A stretch of DNA of 64,000 nt from Jackrogersella multiformis. Taxonomy: Eukaryota > Ascomycota > Sordariomycetes > Xylariales > Hypoxylaceae. Location: the NCBI GenBank assembly GCA_902806575.1, contig CADCXD010000004.1:2170001-2234000 (forward strand). Direction: 5' to 3'. Below, piece after piece: positions 1 through 11,683 of this stretch. The notes below the pieces were generated by a model. That model was not told where the DNA came from. It did not search any database and was given only the letters and a program-made list of their open reading frames with translations. Position 1 is the first letter of the stretch. Each line of letters starts with the position of its first letter. A program made the translations under genes and the position numbers.

Positions 1-466
1 GTATATTCGGGTCACAAGAGTGATTGAATCTGCTCGCCTCTATAAAAAGGCCTTCTTTAGCAGGCCTGGAAAGTGTTCTATCCATATTATATCGGACAGA
101 TTGTATTTCGAAGCAATTAGACTGCCATATTAAGAATACTCGAGCAATTAAATCAAGTTCTGCAAATGAAATTCCCCACTTGGGTAGGAGCTCTTCCAAA
201 GCAGACATCTTGGCCGGCTTTTCCCACGCGTACAGTTCCAAATATCGCGCCTTGTCGTAGTCACTGAGGTTCCTATAGTGTGATATAAGGTCGTGAAATT
301 GGTCCTCTTGGCCCCCAACGTCGGCGACTGATATCAGACATTTTTCTATAAGAACTTGCTCCCCGGCTTTTATATCCCTAGTTGCGAAACAGCCAGCCCC
401 TTTCGATTCCGTTTGTCGTACTTCGAATAGATCCTTAACAGGATCGATATCGGCGGCTTCAGCCAT
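1..466 (-). CDS. SET domain protein, N-terminal part (cut by window edge)
   Basis: The reverse strand is open from an ATG at 464-466 to base 1, giving 155 codons with no stop. The N-terminus has the SET-N block GAGCFATRDIKAGEQVLIEK (about residues 24-43). The frame later reaches EASRFNHSCDPNI at the window edge, the hallmark NHSCxPN motif that forms part of the S-adenosylmethionine pocket. The order (G-x-G-x-FA, insert of about 100 residues, then NHSC) is that of fungal SMYD/SET5-like proteins, which methylate lysines on histones or other proteins. The C-terminal catalytic Tyr and any post-SET cysteines lie outside the window, so activity cannot be judged. It is divergently arranged with the gene at 1023. 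Family call is firm; subfamily and substrate are inference. Confidence 0.85.
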   Translation of the reverse strand, partial: MAEAADIDPVKDLFEVRQTESKGAGCFATRDIKAGEQVLIEKCLISVADVGGQEDQFHDLISHYRNLSDYDKARYLELYAWEKPAKMSALEELLPKWGISFAELDLIARVFLIWQSNCFEIQSVRYNMDRTLSRPAKEGLFIEASRFNHSCDPNI

Positions 467-1022
467 TATATATCTTAGAAATATACTTAAATTCCGACCC
501 CTTATATGATTGAATAATGACCAATGAGCGAGATTGTGTTGTTTAATATAGTATATAGTGGAATTCTATAGGAGGTCGGTAAAAAAATCAAATAAAAAAC
601 AATAATTCCAAAAAGGAGATCGAAAAAAACCAAGAGAAATATCCATGCTAGGTGAGGTTCTGCAACCAGAATGTATTCAGCAGTATTGCAAGGCCCGAAT
701 GCGGCAGTTTGTAATAATATGATTGTTACCTACCTATTCATACCTTGCTGGAAAACAAAGGACGACGGATTCAGTAACACCACCAAGTGAATAAAATCTA
801 CTATGGCCCCCTTCACTATAATTGGCCTTTGTCATCTGTGTGTTTTCAGTATTATCGTACCAGCTTCTTTCCTAGGCCATTGGCATTCGCATTTCTGCCA
901 TTTATCAGCTCCATTTATCAAATACTACTTCACGCAGAGACAACCAACCGCCAATAGGCCTACTCTATCTTCCACCTACCTCAAACAAGCACCGTCATTG
1001 AAATTCCCGAAAAATTACAACC
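467..1022. other. Intergenic, divergent promoter region
   Basis: This 556-bp AT-rich spacer separates the minus-strand SET gene from the plus-strand gene at 1023. It must hold both promoters. The stretch just upstream of 1023 is CT-rich and ends in an ACAACC context before the ATG, typical for filamentous fungi. No RNA gene or conserved site was recognised; the short open frame at 803-1033 looks like random sequence. Confidence 0.5.
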
Positions 1023-2966
1023 ATGGCTACTGAACCTACTCCAGATGAAGGGCTATTAGAATCGACTGATGATATCAACAATACTAGCAATATCAACACG
1101 GAAATAGTAAACGGCTTCTCCAACTTCAACACGGCAATAGTAGACAGCTTCGGCGACTTCGAGGCGGCCGGCTTTCGGAGTGTTTCAGCGTATTTCCTAG
1201 ATTATTATGCAGCCTTATTAAAAACATTGCGCGAGGTCTCAAGGGGAATAGCTGCGGGGGATGCCGTGAAAACAGATATTTTCATCGAAGGAGTGGGCAT
1301 TTTATCTGAAATCTACGAATACGTACAGAAGAATGCTGCAACCTTAAACGCAGACGACGACTTCCACTACACATTATGGAGCCATCTCGACCACCTCTCT
1401 AGACAGCCGTTCATTACTCTCAATAAGGACATCGGGATACATCTCCGACGCATGACTAAACTAGCCATAGGTCTCTTACCTAAGGCTGATCGGGCTTGGA
1501 GCGACGGTAATCTAAAGGATTACGACAAATTCCAGAATGTATTTGAAGGCTTTCAAGACCTCGGTGCAGAGCACCTGAAAGATGATGCAGATGACGCAGA
1601 TTTTCAAAGACTTGTTTCCCGATCACTTAATTATGTCGAAGAGGCCCTCGTGAGTCTTCGCCTACTTTCGGCTTCACATAAAGTACAAGTAGAGTTATTT
1701 AACGACAACACGCGCCCCACGTATGTGGATTTCTCGTGTAATTCGGATGAATATTGCTATGGGCTAGGTCAACGGCCAGGGATACTAGATCTCAAGTTGA
1801 GACTCGGTGGCAGTATTACGGCTGAAGAGCAAGATAGGGTGGCACAAGCAAAAATAATTCCCAATAAACGGCCTGCGCCGCCTGATGAGGGAGAAGCGCC
1901 AGCAGCCAAGAAGCCTCGTATCTCTGAGAAGGGTTACACTATGACCATGGACAACGTACTGGCGGATATTTTCAACATATACAATGACGCGAGGTTCGTT
2001 GTGACGAGTTGGAATCCTCCACGCGACCCAATCCTCACGCCCACAACCGCTAACCGACAGGAAACTATAACTAAATATGAGGTTGATCTTGGTAACCTAC
2101 TAAAATCATACCGGAACGATTATTATATGCCAGAGACACCTCCTACGAGACAAGAGGTCCGAGACGAGATGTTGGACCGACTGAATTTGCACATTGGGAT
2201 TCTACGAATCGAAATACGAGAGAAAGCCAGCGCAAATACTAGCTGGAATAGGCTGAAACAGGCAAAAATATCCGCTTATGGGTTAAAGCTACTCCGATCT
2301 CTCCATATGCAATTACTGCTGTCCTCAACACCCCCTGTGGCAAAAGACCGATTGGATCAGGCACTCATTGATCGCCTTGATGACTGGATACTATTCGAGG
2401 AGGCCTGGAATGCGGCTGACCAAAAGTCGCAGAGGGGAGCAAGGCCCGAGAGAAAGTCCCGTCTGGCAGTAGATCAGGCACGGCGATATAGCAACATAAA
2501 TGACTGGAACGAATTGCAAAAACAGTTGCGAGAAAAGCCCAAAGAAGCCGAAGATCCTGCAGGCGCTCAAGAGGAACAGGAGCCTGCAAATGCCGAACCT
2601 GAAGCTGTAGCAGGAGACAAGCCAGCAAGTTCGAAACCAGCTAACCCTAACTATTACATTCCCAAGACGAGACGTCCCCCGATGACTATCTACGCAAATG
2701 AGAGGACCGAGCGGCGACGTCTCGATCTAGCAAAAGCGCGCATCCGAGATAGTGCTCTGAACAATAATAAGGAATCAGTGGAGACCAAGATGTTATTAAC
2801 GCAGCATAAGATAGAGGACGAAATAACCAAAAGGGTGAAAGATTCCCTCGCAAAACTCGGACCGCCGGACTTTGATCAACTTCCTACTACGACAGTCTTC
2901 GAGAAACTCACGTACATGATTGTCTTGACGCATTGGCGCATGTTCCAGGCGAGAGAGATACTGTAG
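1023..2966 (+). CDS. Hypothetical protein, 647 aa, nuclear-type
   Basis: One uninterrupted exon of 647 codons. The ATG has a good fungal context (ACAACCATGG). No domain family is recognised. The first 260 residues look alpha-helical and acidic. A lysine/proline linker near residues 280-300 (KRPAPP...AAKKPRIS) reads as a bipartite nuclear localisation signal. A second helical block follows (about 305-500). A low-complexity E/A/P segment lies near 510-545, and a basic helical C-terminus (ANERTERRRLDLAKARIRD) comes last. The NLS and charged helices suggest a nuclear or chromatin-associated role, but this is inference only. Coding bias is normal and the frame is clean, so the gene itself is well supported. 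Confidence 0.8.
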   Translation: MATEPTPDEGLLESTDDINNTSNINTEIVNGFSNFNTAIVDSFGDFEAAGFRSVSAYFLDYYAALLKTLREVSRGIAAGDAVKTDIFIEGVGILSEIYEYVQKNAATLNADDDFHYTLWSHLDHLSRQPFITLNKDIGIHLRRMTKLAIGLLPKADRAWSDGNLKDYDKFQNVFEGFQDLGAEHLKDDADDADFQRLVSRSLNYVEEALVSLRLLSASHKVQVELFNDNTRPTYVDFSCNSDEYCYGLGQRPGILDLKLRLGGSITAEEQDRVAQAKIIPNKRPAPPDEGEAPAAKKPRISEKGYTMTMDNVLADIFNIYNDARFVVTSWNPPRDPILTPTTANRQETITKYEVDLGNLLKSYRNDYYMPETPPTRQEVRDEMLDRLNLHIGILRIEIREKASANTSWNRLKQAKISAYGLKLLRSLHMQLLLSSTPPVAKDRLDQALIDRLDDWILFEEAWNAADQKSQRGARPERKSRLAVDQARRYSNINDWNELQKQLREKPKEAEDPAGAQEEQEPANAEPEAVAGDKPASSKPANPNYYIPKTRRPPMTIYANERTERRRLDLAKARIRDSALNNNKESVETKMLLTQHKIEDEITKRVKDSLAKLGPPDFDQLPTTTVFEKLTYMIVLTHWRMFQAREIL

Positions 2967-3944
2967 ATTTTGTATCCAGGTTAGACAATTTGAGTAATCT
3001 ATACTATTCAAATTTCTTCAAATATTCTTAATGGGCTATATTGTGATCAACAACGTCAAATATAGCAGCTTGCATGTCATGAAGAGTAGATGGCTAAGTC
3101 TGTGAGTACCTAGGGGTTATGTAAGCATCCTTAATTTCCTTATGAATGCTCGTGATAAGGCATCACTTCGAAACTTTGAACGGAACTAGATAAGTACACA
3201 AGGTAGAAGAAACTGCAATATAGGTAGGAGTAAATTCATTACCTAGGTATGCAGAACTCTATAGTTCAATAAAAGCACATTGCTGGTGAAATCCAGGGAT
3301 AGTTCCTCGGTCAGAGCCAATGGCTAGCCATACATCGAGTGCCCCACATGCCTAAAGAGGAAATTGTGAAGGAACCTACACCTATCATAACACCGGTATA
3401 CCTATCATAGCAGACTAACATGTACCCTTCCTTTAGCTTTTCTCTACATCCTTATATATTTATCATTAGCGCCATACATAGCCTTCCCTTTCATCACATG
3501 CGATGCGGCTTAGGAGGTAGTTGTTCATCTCTCCGGACTAATTCACCTAGGTGCTTCAAGTGTCTAACCTTAATGTTAGGTAAGTAGCAGATAGGCTCTT
3601 TACTTGCCACCTTGGAAGTCGACGAACTAAGGGTGATAACCAAGTGACATGAGCACATGTTACCTACATTGTTTGGTATAATGTATACTAGGAATGAACG
3701 ACGTGTCATCATTTGAGTCGGCTTATGTGTGTTTGATCCATCTAATAATACACTTGATCTAACAAGGGTGGTTTCTAATGTCCAGGGACTCCTTCGCTGA
3801 AATATACAAGGGTATCGAACTCCAAAACCATGTCCACGACTGAAATCAAAACCAACTCCGCCATGGTTGATCATACACTATCTCCCATATCTAAGAATCG
3901 ATCGAACCAGCAATCGTCAGCTACCGTAACGGTCCAGCCGATGG
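2967..3944. other. Intergenic spacer
   Basis: 978 bp between two converging gene ends. It is AT-rich with many CCTAGG/ACCTA fragments. An open frame at 3494-3874 on the minus strand has low-complexity, non-coding-like composition and is not annotated. No RNA gene or repeat longer than a few tens of bases is seen. Confidence 0.4.
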
Positions 3945-6389
3945 TTACCTTACTCCCCATTCCTGCAACACGGCAGGCTCCTGCGCGGCACTCTGTACCA
4001 CGCTGGTAAAGACGCCTCGACATGCCTCTAGTCGTGCGATAAGGATGCCATCGCCTTCAGCATTGACAAACAGTTCGTCGATCGCAGCGAGGACACTCAA
4101 GCCACAGGCGTCACGGACATACGGGTTAGCTCCCAATTGAAGAAGTTCCTTCAGAGCGACTTTCTTGCCTGAGCGGGCGGCAACGTGAAGTGCTGTTTCC
4201 CCTTCACGGTTACGTTTTTCCAAATCGGCACCGGCGTCGTAGAGTCTCTTGATTGTCATCTCCATATTTTCCTTATCCGACCTAGAGTCTTCTGGCCTGT
4301 ATTTGATGAACGCCATTAAGGGGGTTTGTCCTTGGCTGTCGTAGTGATTGACGTCAACGTTCGCAAAAATGATTCCTTCCAGGAACTCTAACCGTTTGTT
4401 ATTATGGTCGCTATTGCTCTCGGGTCGTGATTCTCCTTCTTCTTCCTTGAATTTCCGTTTTTTCTGTCGTTGAGTGTCGTGAACTGGATCTTGAACTCGC
4501 CCCACGTCTAGCTCGACCTCTGCAAGGCAATGCAACGCGTTACGTCCGCGCGAATCTTCCGACCGAGGGTTTGGGTGTGTTGAGTTGACGCCGTCGACTT
4601 TCACTGCATCAACAACTATCCTGAGAAGCTCAGCTTGTGGCCGAATCCGAGATTCATCTCCACGATCCGATGGTATGTCGAGTATCGGCGGGGCCTCGGC
4701 CTTGTCCGAACTCGTCGAATTCATGGGGCTAACACGGCGTTGAACTTGTGCCGTAGCAAGCTCGGGGGGTTTCGTTCGGTCCATGGGTTTGACTCCAAAG
4801 GCGTCTCGTCGTCTAAGTTCGTTCCAATCAAGTGAAAGAGGGGGAATGCGAGCAGAATCCTGTTTCTTATTCTGTAGCAAGTGGAAAAAACTGCGTCCGT
4901 AAACATCCGTGGCCAATATGTCAAAGTCGGGATCATCGTTAAGTATGCCGAGAAGCTGTTCCAAGAGTAATTCTTCGTCAAACCAAGACTGGTGGAGAAC
5001 ATGAAGGAACGTCTGTCCAGCTGTATTCCTAGCGCGCACTGGTAAAGGTCGGTGGCCTAATGCTTGGGATATAAGATTAAAGAAAGAAATTCGATCTCCG
5101 CCCGTAGCAGCAAGGTGGTGGAATGCCGTATTTCCAAACGCGTCACTTACTCGATAGAGATTGTTGGAATAAATATCGATAACAGAGAGATGGTTGCCAT
5201 CAAATGGCCATATAGCCTGAGCCGGTACTATATTATCGGTAATCCGGCACCAGCAGGTCCCCATTTCATGGTATGAAGATCCGGGCTCGCATGAATTCCT
5301 TGCGGTAAATAAGTTCGCATTTAAGAAGTCGCCGGGGACAGCATGTCGTGCGCTGGATGGGACATGGATAGCGGATATATCCAGATTAAGGAAGCCCCTA
5401 TGAGTAGACTGGAATTGTGATTCGGGGGAGACGACTGGTGAAATGGACGTTCCTCGTTGCAGACCTGGATCTTTAGGGAATGTGAACTGTTTTAAAACAC
5501 GCCAGGCCCCCTTTGCTTGATCTCGAGACACGGTAGAGAGCTTCTCGCGAAAGCTACTGCTCATGCTAGTTTCGGTAGAGTTGGTTAGGTCAGTCCCTTG
5601 GCGGGAGCTATCTATGCCATTAGCAACCCAAGGAGGATATGGATGAGTATCATGGCCCTCATAACCGATATTGGAAATGTAGGCGCCAGCTTGGATAGTG
5701 GGGTCAACTGCCTCATGTTTGGATTGGGCAGCTGTACTGGATTGCTCGAAGGAACGATGACTCGATTGGTAAAGAGTCAGGCTGTCGTCATCATAATATC
5801 CAGAAACGTAGGTATTGTGCGTTCGTTGGTGAAGCTTCGTCCCACGCCGACTATGCTTAAGAGCCGTAATGCGCCGTCTCTCGTCATCGTCATCTTTAGG
5901 TCTTATCCATCGAGGATCATTCCCAAGAAGTGTATTCTTGACCTTGTTGGCGGCGTCCTAACCAAATATTAGTACCTCAAAAGAAGTGAAGGAGGCTGGG
6001 TGCTTGTAGGTTTGGCACATTCTCAATGAGATATGGGATATAAATGGGGTAAGATAATAAAAGGTATTAGGTAAATTCTAAGAAAGAGACAAGTATATAA
6101 TGATAAATGATTCAGTAGATTGGGGGTAGGGTCAGGAGATTGAGATGCTTCTCATTCATACCTTACTATGACACGGAAAGTAAGCGATGCGATCTTATGT
6201 AGCAACAGAAGGCAGACAAACATACCCAGGCTTCCAAACGCCGTCTTCTAAAAGTTTCAATATAAGTTCAAAAGGTAACCTCGTGTAAATATACAGTCGT
6301 ACTAGTCTTCGAGCTCGGGGTTCCGTCCAATCCTTAGGGCGACCACCTCTGTTTGTCGAAGTGCTGGTGGTAGGTGAAGCGGAGTTCAT
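3945..6389 (-). CDS. Clr5-domain and ankyrin-repeat protein
   Basis: Two exons, complement(join(3945..5957,6222..6389)), encode 726 aa. Exon 1 carries the start of the fungal Clr5-like domain (W-T-E-P-R-A-R-R-L-V-R-L-Y...LPFELILKLLEDGVWKPG). Exon 2 continues it with DAANKVKNTLLGNDPRW, so the domain is split by the intron. Ankyrin-type units follow: DAFGNTAFHHLAATGG, NTAGQTFLHVLHQSW, DVYGRSFFHLLQ, and near the C-terminus NREGETALHVAARSGKKVAL. An acidic/basic linker holds KKRKFKEEEGE, a possible NLS. The 3' splice site is strong (TACTAAT then TTAG). To keep frame the donor must be GTTTGT, while the better-looking GTATGT four bases upstream gives a frameshift. The 264-bp intron is long for this locus. 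Clr5 proteins are linked to silencing in fission yeast; the role here is unknown. Confidence 0.8.
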
Positions 6390-8543
6390 TTTGACGGCTA
6401 GGACAATGGTTTATAAAAATGAACTTGGAGAAACAGATCTACGATGTCTCCAAATGACTAGAGAAATATAAACAAGATAGCCACTCCCGGAAAAGGGAAA
6501 GACAACAGTAGAGAAAAAAGCGATCCATCGCAAACGAGGCTCGAGGCTCGCGGCTCATTGGGATCAGTGGGGGTTTTGTAGTGATGGCCAACCCGGCGCA
6601 TAAGGTAGGGTGTTCAATGGTTCAATGGCTAGTGCAGGTGGCCGAGGGTGGTCGAGGATGGTCTATATGCACCCCTGCACTGTTCTTCGGGTGAGAAAAC
6701 TACGGGTATTCGGGGATCTGAACCAATTAGCAAGCCTCTAAGATCACGACCCTACAAGGCAGTCAGGTAGGCAGTCCTAGGTGGGAGGGAGGCATGGAAC
6801 AACCTAGGGCTTATGAGGTACCCAGGTAGGTTCTGATCCAATGATAGTCAATCCCATAGGAGTCGATTCCCCAGCGATTCCCCATTTGTGAAAGATCCAT
6901 TAGCGTAAGAGGCAACCCCGTGTGTTTACCACTTACACCCATTATGACGAGGAGCGGCTAATTTTAAGCCTAGTAAGGCCAGGATGCGATTCAAAAGACC
7001 ATTGAAACATTGACATGAATGAGGCACATATACTAATAGGTACAGAAGAGATCAATGATACCCATGGATGATCTCATCAACATCAGTTAGCGACAAAATG
7101 GGGTTTTTTTTTTTTAAGCAGTAGGTATAAGCCAATTTCGCGTGTGAGGATTTGAGGTTAAGGGTTAAGATAAAATATATTGTTACCTGCCTCCTAAGTA
7201 CTCAAAATATTGATTATTCCTGGGGGTTAAATTAATTAGATTCAACTCTAAAGAGAAGTATAGTGATACAAGACGAATCAATCGTCGGAGCCGAAAAAAT
7301 GGTGAGGCCCGGAGGGGGCGATGAAGACGACGAGAGAGATGAGGGAGAGAGGAACCTGGAATGAGAAAAAGACATGGTAGGTACGATGGTACAAGCAAAC
7401 AGGTTTCGGGCCAGACGGCCGGACCAAATAAACCACGCTGCCACGGTAGCTCGTGGCTGTGATCATTATATTGTGGCTGGTTAGTATGAATGAGGGGAAT
7501 TTCCAACGTTATTAGGGCTGTGCCATAGCTGTGCTGTAGCTGTGCTATGCGTAGGCTGATAATAGCGGGGTTGCTTACCAAGGAGGTATTAAGTAATGAT
7601 AAAAGTGTAGAAAGGGCGATCAGCCCAAACCCTCTCCGCCATTTCATAATTCAATGGATCATTTTTAAGGTGACTTAGGGCTGCTCCCTTCCTTTCCCTT
7701 CCCAGGTTTTCGGAGCATTATGGGTCGCGGATAACCACGGCCTAGAAATCTAGAATCAGGAAAAAGACGGCAACCTTTAGAACTCACCACCTTCTAACAA
7801 GTCACATACAACTCATCACCCTCGATCACAACAAGGTGGTAGGGTGGTAAATGCCATTAACATATGGACATCCATGGACAACCATGGACAACATGGATCG
7901 CATTTGGATTGTAGCCTAGCATCCCCACTTTACTTCTCCCCTTTCTCCCCCCTTCTTTTGTTGACTTGAAGCCTTCCGAACCAACACCATGCCCAATCCA
8001 AGCTCTTTCCTGAGGCCCGCGCACCATTACATAGTAGATCAGAAGTCGTCCCGAGCTGCCCGACTTTAAGCTTAGCATTCCCGCTGCACCCCGCTGCACA
8101 TCATTGAACTTCATCCCGCCTCATCGCCTCCCTTGGCAATCTTTAAACATCTCACCCCGGGGAAGACTGGGATAACTAGTGGCATGATATATCTTATATT
8201 TCATGTAGTTTACGTTGAATGGCAACTATCTACCTGGGTGTCCAGGTATGCCCTGCCTGGTATGTCCGTCTACCGAACGATCACTTTTTCCATATCCTTT
8301 TTTTGCCACCCAAGAGATCTGTATTTCCCATTGTAGAATCTAGCTGTCGCCTAAGACTTAGGGGGTCCCCGCGTATTTGTTTTATCGATACAATTGAGTA
8401 AAGGGTGGATGCTACGATCACCTAAGCCGATGCCCATTAGCTTTGTCTCGTCTCTTACGAAACCAACCTTTGCCTTGCGAACATATATCGTAACTACATA
8501 GTTATCACCCTACATATGCAGTACAATGTCTAGCCAAGCATAT

Positions 8544-8573
8544 TACCTAGGTACCTAGTAAGGTACCTAGGTA
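8544..8573. repeat. TACCTAGGTA palindrome cluster
   Basis: Two exact copies of the self-complementary decamer lie here (8544-8553, 8564-8573), followed by GGTAGGTAGGTA. The same decamer occurs throughout the window's spacers, for example at 13231, 13426, 14216, 23181, 29358, 29371, 36082, 36673, 40322, 40330, 50321, 63569 and 63577, and not in the reconstructed exons that I read. Confidence 0.85.
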
Positions 8574-8640
8574 GGTAGGTATCCAGACACAGACCCTAGG
8601 GTCTTCACCGTTCCATGCTTGCCATGGTCCCTAGTATTCG

Positions 8641-8871
8641 TCAGCAAACATTCAATTGGGTCGTCACTATAGTTTTTTTTCCCCCTTCGTATGCATCTCG
8701 GGGGATTTCCATCGAAACTTGCCACTCCTCCGCAAAAGTATTCCGTGTCTTGTATTTCTGCCCATTTTCATTCACCAAAGTCGGCCCAATTTCAATATTG
8801 AAATCCTTCGGTGGATGAGCCTCTGACTCTGAAACTAAAGCTTTTTCTACTTCCACCTGTCGACGTGGCAT
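8641..8871 (-). CDS. Possible small hypothetical protein, 76 aa
   Basis: This 76-codon frame begins MPRRQVEVEKALVSESEAHP. Its composition (E, K, D, N spread evenly; few Cys/Ser runs) is more protein-like than that of other short frames in this spacer. No homologous family is recognised and no splice partner was found on either side. It could be a genuine small gene, the remains of one, or chance. Confidence 0.25.
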   Translation of the reverse strand: MPRRQVEVEKALVSESEAHPPKDFNIEIGPTLVNENGQKYKTRNTFAEEWQVSMEIPRDAYEGGKKTIVTTQLNVC

Positions 8872-11032
8872 AATACACCCTTTATCCCCCCATGTACCTG
8901 GCGTACCTAGGTATGTTTAATCATAGTCGTGATCATGGTTATCTACCTCTGGGAATATAAACAGAGGCAGGCCTCCGTCTTGCAAGATGGCATGAAGGTA
9001 GATGTTTGCGTAGACATCGTCAAACCCATATTTTCCCATCTTCTCAAGATACTTTACTCGTCTCTCCGGATCATCGTCGTGGTTTTACACACAAGTGTGT
9101 ATCTACATACGTACATATATATATACACATATACCAAGCTAGATACAGCATACGCACACAACATCCACGTTTCGTCTCTATTGAATCGAGTCAATTATAT
9201 TATCAAACCTACTATCTTCCAATTTATACCAGATAGCTTCGCGGACACGTCCGCGTTCTGACACCGCTATCATGCCTGAGTATACCTCATCCTATCCCCG
9301 CAAGTCAAGGTGATATATATTCCTTTCATCGTCTCCACAGCCATTCCACTAACACTGATAGCTCGTCCCATCCATCTTCGGAACAAGTCTCGGATAGGCA
9401 AAACATAATCAACCACTATACCAGGGAGACGGACCCGCTTGAGAGATTCTTGGTCACCGGAAAACCAAGTGGGAGGTCGAAGGAGTCCATGGGACGTAAG
9501 TTAGCTGCATGGGACGTTCGTTACGACAAGGCTTCTACTAGTTCGAGGCGTTGATGGCCAATTCCGCATTTATCAGTGTACGTACTAGAGTAAGGAAAAT
9601 GTGTATGATTGGATGTATATGGGCATTGCATTAGTATAATAGATAGCGATTCTGGAATCTGGTTGGTAACATCATTGACCATCATTGGTCTCAAAAGCTC
9701 CTCTTCTATGACTGTACACGACCGACGGCTGCAGTGACTTGCTCTAATTCGCCTACAAGTTGTCGATATTAGGAGATTAACCGCTGGTCTGAGCTTTAAT
9801 CGCAAAATATCCATCCCCATCCCACCATCCATGCCGCAATCCTGCCGACTTGGTTCACCTTACCACTCCGAGCCCGGCATCCATTTTTATTTTTCCTTTA
9901 AACAGAAAACCCGGAGCCCCGGTTCTATTCCGCGCTTACTACCTCTATCGTCAATTACTTCGGACCTCGCCGTCGTGATGAGTAGCCTAAATTAACAAAT
10001 CAATTATTAATGACGTTTCGCATGTGATAAAATTATCGTTTTAAACAATATGTATTTCAATCATTATGATTATTTCCAAGCCCGCGATACATCAAGTTGG
10101 CAGTATTAATTTGAGAGATGTCGCAACCATGCAATTTTTCATTTTCGAGAGACTACAAGAAGTTGATCATTTTTAAATTGCTATGTGGCCATTAAGAAGA
10201 CCTGTAAGATTGCGAGTGATAATATCGTCACCAAGGCATTTTAAAATATCTTATGACTGATGTAAACTGATGTAACCTAGAGTTTCTAAGCAGGGCCTCT
10301 AACCTAGATGCTATTGATAGTTTAGTCTATTAAGAATAGATTGTCTAGATCAGCCAAAGCATGTTCAAAGTTCAGATAAAGTTGTAGACTCACCATCTAG
10401 CATGGGAGTTTAGAAGATCGTGAGGTGGATCCTATCTCATTCACAGATTTGTGGAATGTCCCCCCTTTTCTTTACGTGAAGATTTTATTTAAACGACTAT
10501 CATGTCTCTTCCATGTCTGTGTGAATCAGCAGGAATACTATCATCAACTAATTAAGCAATTGCCACCATAATATTCAGAGAAACGGAAAGCATCGGCCTT
10601 ATGAGCATTATTAATGAAGTTAGGGGGCACTAACTAGTGAATAGGGAACATGTCCAATGCGATCTATTCAAGCTCAACTTAACACTACTACTTTATACTT
10701 TCCCCATCCCACGTCCTGGCGTCCCTAGACGTGAAGACATCTCGCCGCTTATGGAACTCTAAAGTTTATTACGTTTACTGGGACATAGCTCATAGGCAGT
10801 AAGTGTTTCGGAGATAGGGGTCGGCTAAGTTATATACCTAGGTCTAGCCTACGTCGCCATAAGACCATGTCTGCCGTTTTACACCTCGATATTATCTGTC
10901 CTATCGATTTCCAAATACACTGCCCAGATACCTCTTAGATACTATACTTTGGCCGATAGATACGACGATTTTCCATTCATATATATTACCTGCAATATAC
11001 AGAGCGGTAACCGCCATCCAAATTAAATCACC

Positions 11033-11683
11033 ATGAAGCTCTCTACCAACACAATGCGGCTCCTCGCCGCAGCTCTCGGCGTCTCCCAAGCCCTCGCAAA
11101 GCTATCCAAGAACGAGGGATTCGAAGCGCGCCGCCGGACCGGCGAGTCGAGCAACGACGGGGCGCCGGCGCACAACGAGACCAGCGCCGCGATCTCCACG
11201 TCGGCGTCGCAGCTAAACGCGACAGACCCGGCCGACATCTTCGACTTCGACTTCGACGTCGGCGTCGGCTTCTCTCGGCTCGACGTCCCTCGGATGCCGA
11301 CGCTGCCGGAATGGATCATCCCGGTGTCGCACGCGGCGTGCACGGAATGGGACCTGGAGGACGCCCAAATACGGAAGACGATCGAGGTGCTGATCACGTG
11401 GAGCAGCCAGGGCGGCGGCGTGGCGCCCCACTACCTGCACTGGGAGCTCGACGGCCAGGTGGGCACGTACCTGTGCAACTGCAAGTGGGGCTACTACGAC
11501 CGCGCCCCGGCCTCGGAGATGTGGGAGTTCTACGAGCGCCTGGTGATGTGGTGCGGCGCCGACAAGAGCGGCTGGATCTTCAGCAAGAAGTGGGAGAAGG
11601 GCTGGGCCGTCGTCAGCAGGGATTTCCTCATGATGAAGGATCCCAAGAGGAAGCTGTGCCCACCGTTCTGCGCAGTCGACTAG
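11033..11683 (+). CDS. Small secreted cysteine-containing protein (effector-like candidate)
   Basis: A single exon of 216 aa starting MKLSTNTMRLLAAALGVSQA: a basic start, a hydrophobic core and a likely signal-peptidase site after ALA. The mature part has a disordered N-terminal region (about 25-85) rich in Ser, Ala and Asp, with NxT/S sites. A compact C-terminal domain follows (about 95-216) with six cysteines (HAAC, LCNC, MWC, LCPPFC) and many tryptophans. Six Cys in a Trp-rich fold suggest a disulphide-stabilised extracellular protein. The coding sequence is sharply GC-rich compared with the AT-rich flanks. No named family is recognised; an apoplastic or effector role is inference from size, secretion and cysteines only. 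Confidence 0.75.
   Translation: MKLSTNTMRLLAAALGVSQALAKLSKNEGFEARRRTGESSNDGAPAHNETSAAISTSASQLNATDPADIFDFDFDVGVGFSRLDVPRMPTLPEWIIPVSHAACTEWDLEDAQIRKTIEVLITWSSQGGGVAPHYLHWELDGQVGTYLCNCKWGYYDRAPASEMWEFYERLVMWCGADKSGWIFSKKWEKGWAVVSRDFLMMKDPKRKLCPPFCAVD

Larger units (their letters stand above)
6390..11032. other. Large gene-poor spacer
   Basis: 4.6 kb with no recognisable conserved gene. It contains TACCTAGGTA palindromes (8544-8573), a TA-rich simple tract near 9105-9135 and a markedly AT-rich part at about 9990-10650. One small ORF with protein-like composition (8641-8871, minus) is listed separately. Other open frames here have Pro/Ser/Leu-rich composition typical of non-coding DNA. No transposon ends, tRNA or rRNA were recognised. 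Confidence 0.45.

Noticed and set aside
3494..3874. 126-codon minus-strand frame
   Set aside because: Composition is not protein-like and it lies in a spacer with no conserved motif.
7183..7647. 154-codon minus-strand frame in the spacer
   Set aside because: Leu/Pro/Ser-rich translation with no domain and no splice context; three overlapping frames are open at once, as in low-complexity DNA.
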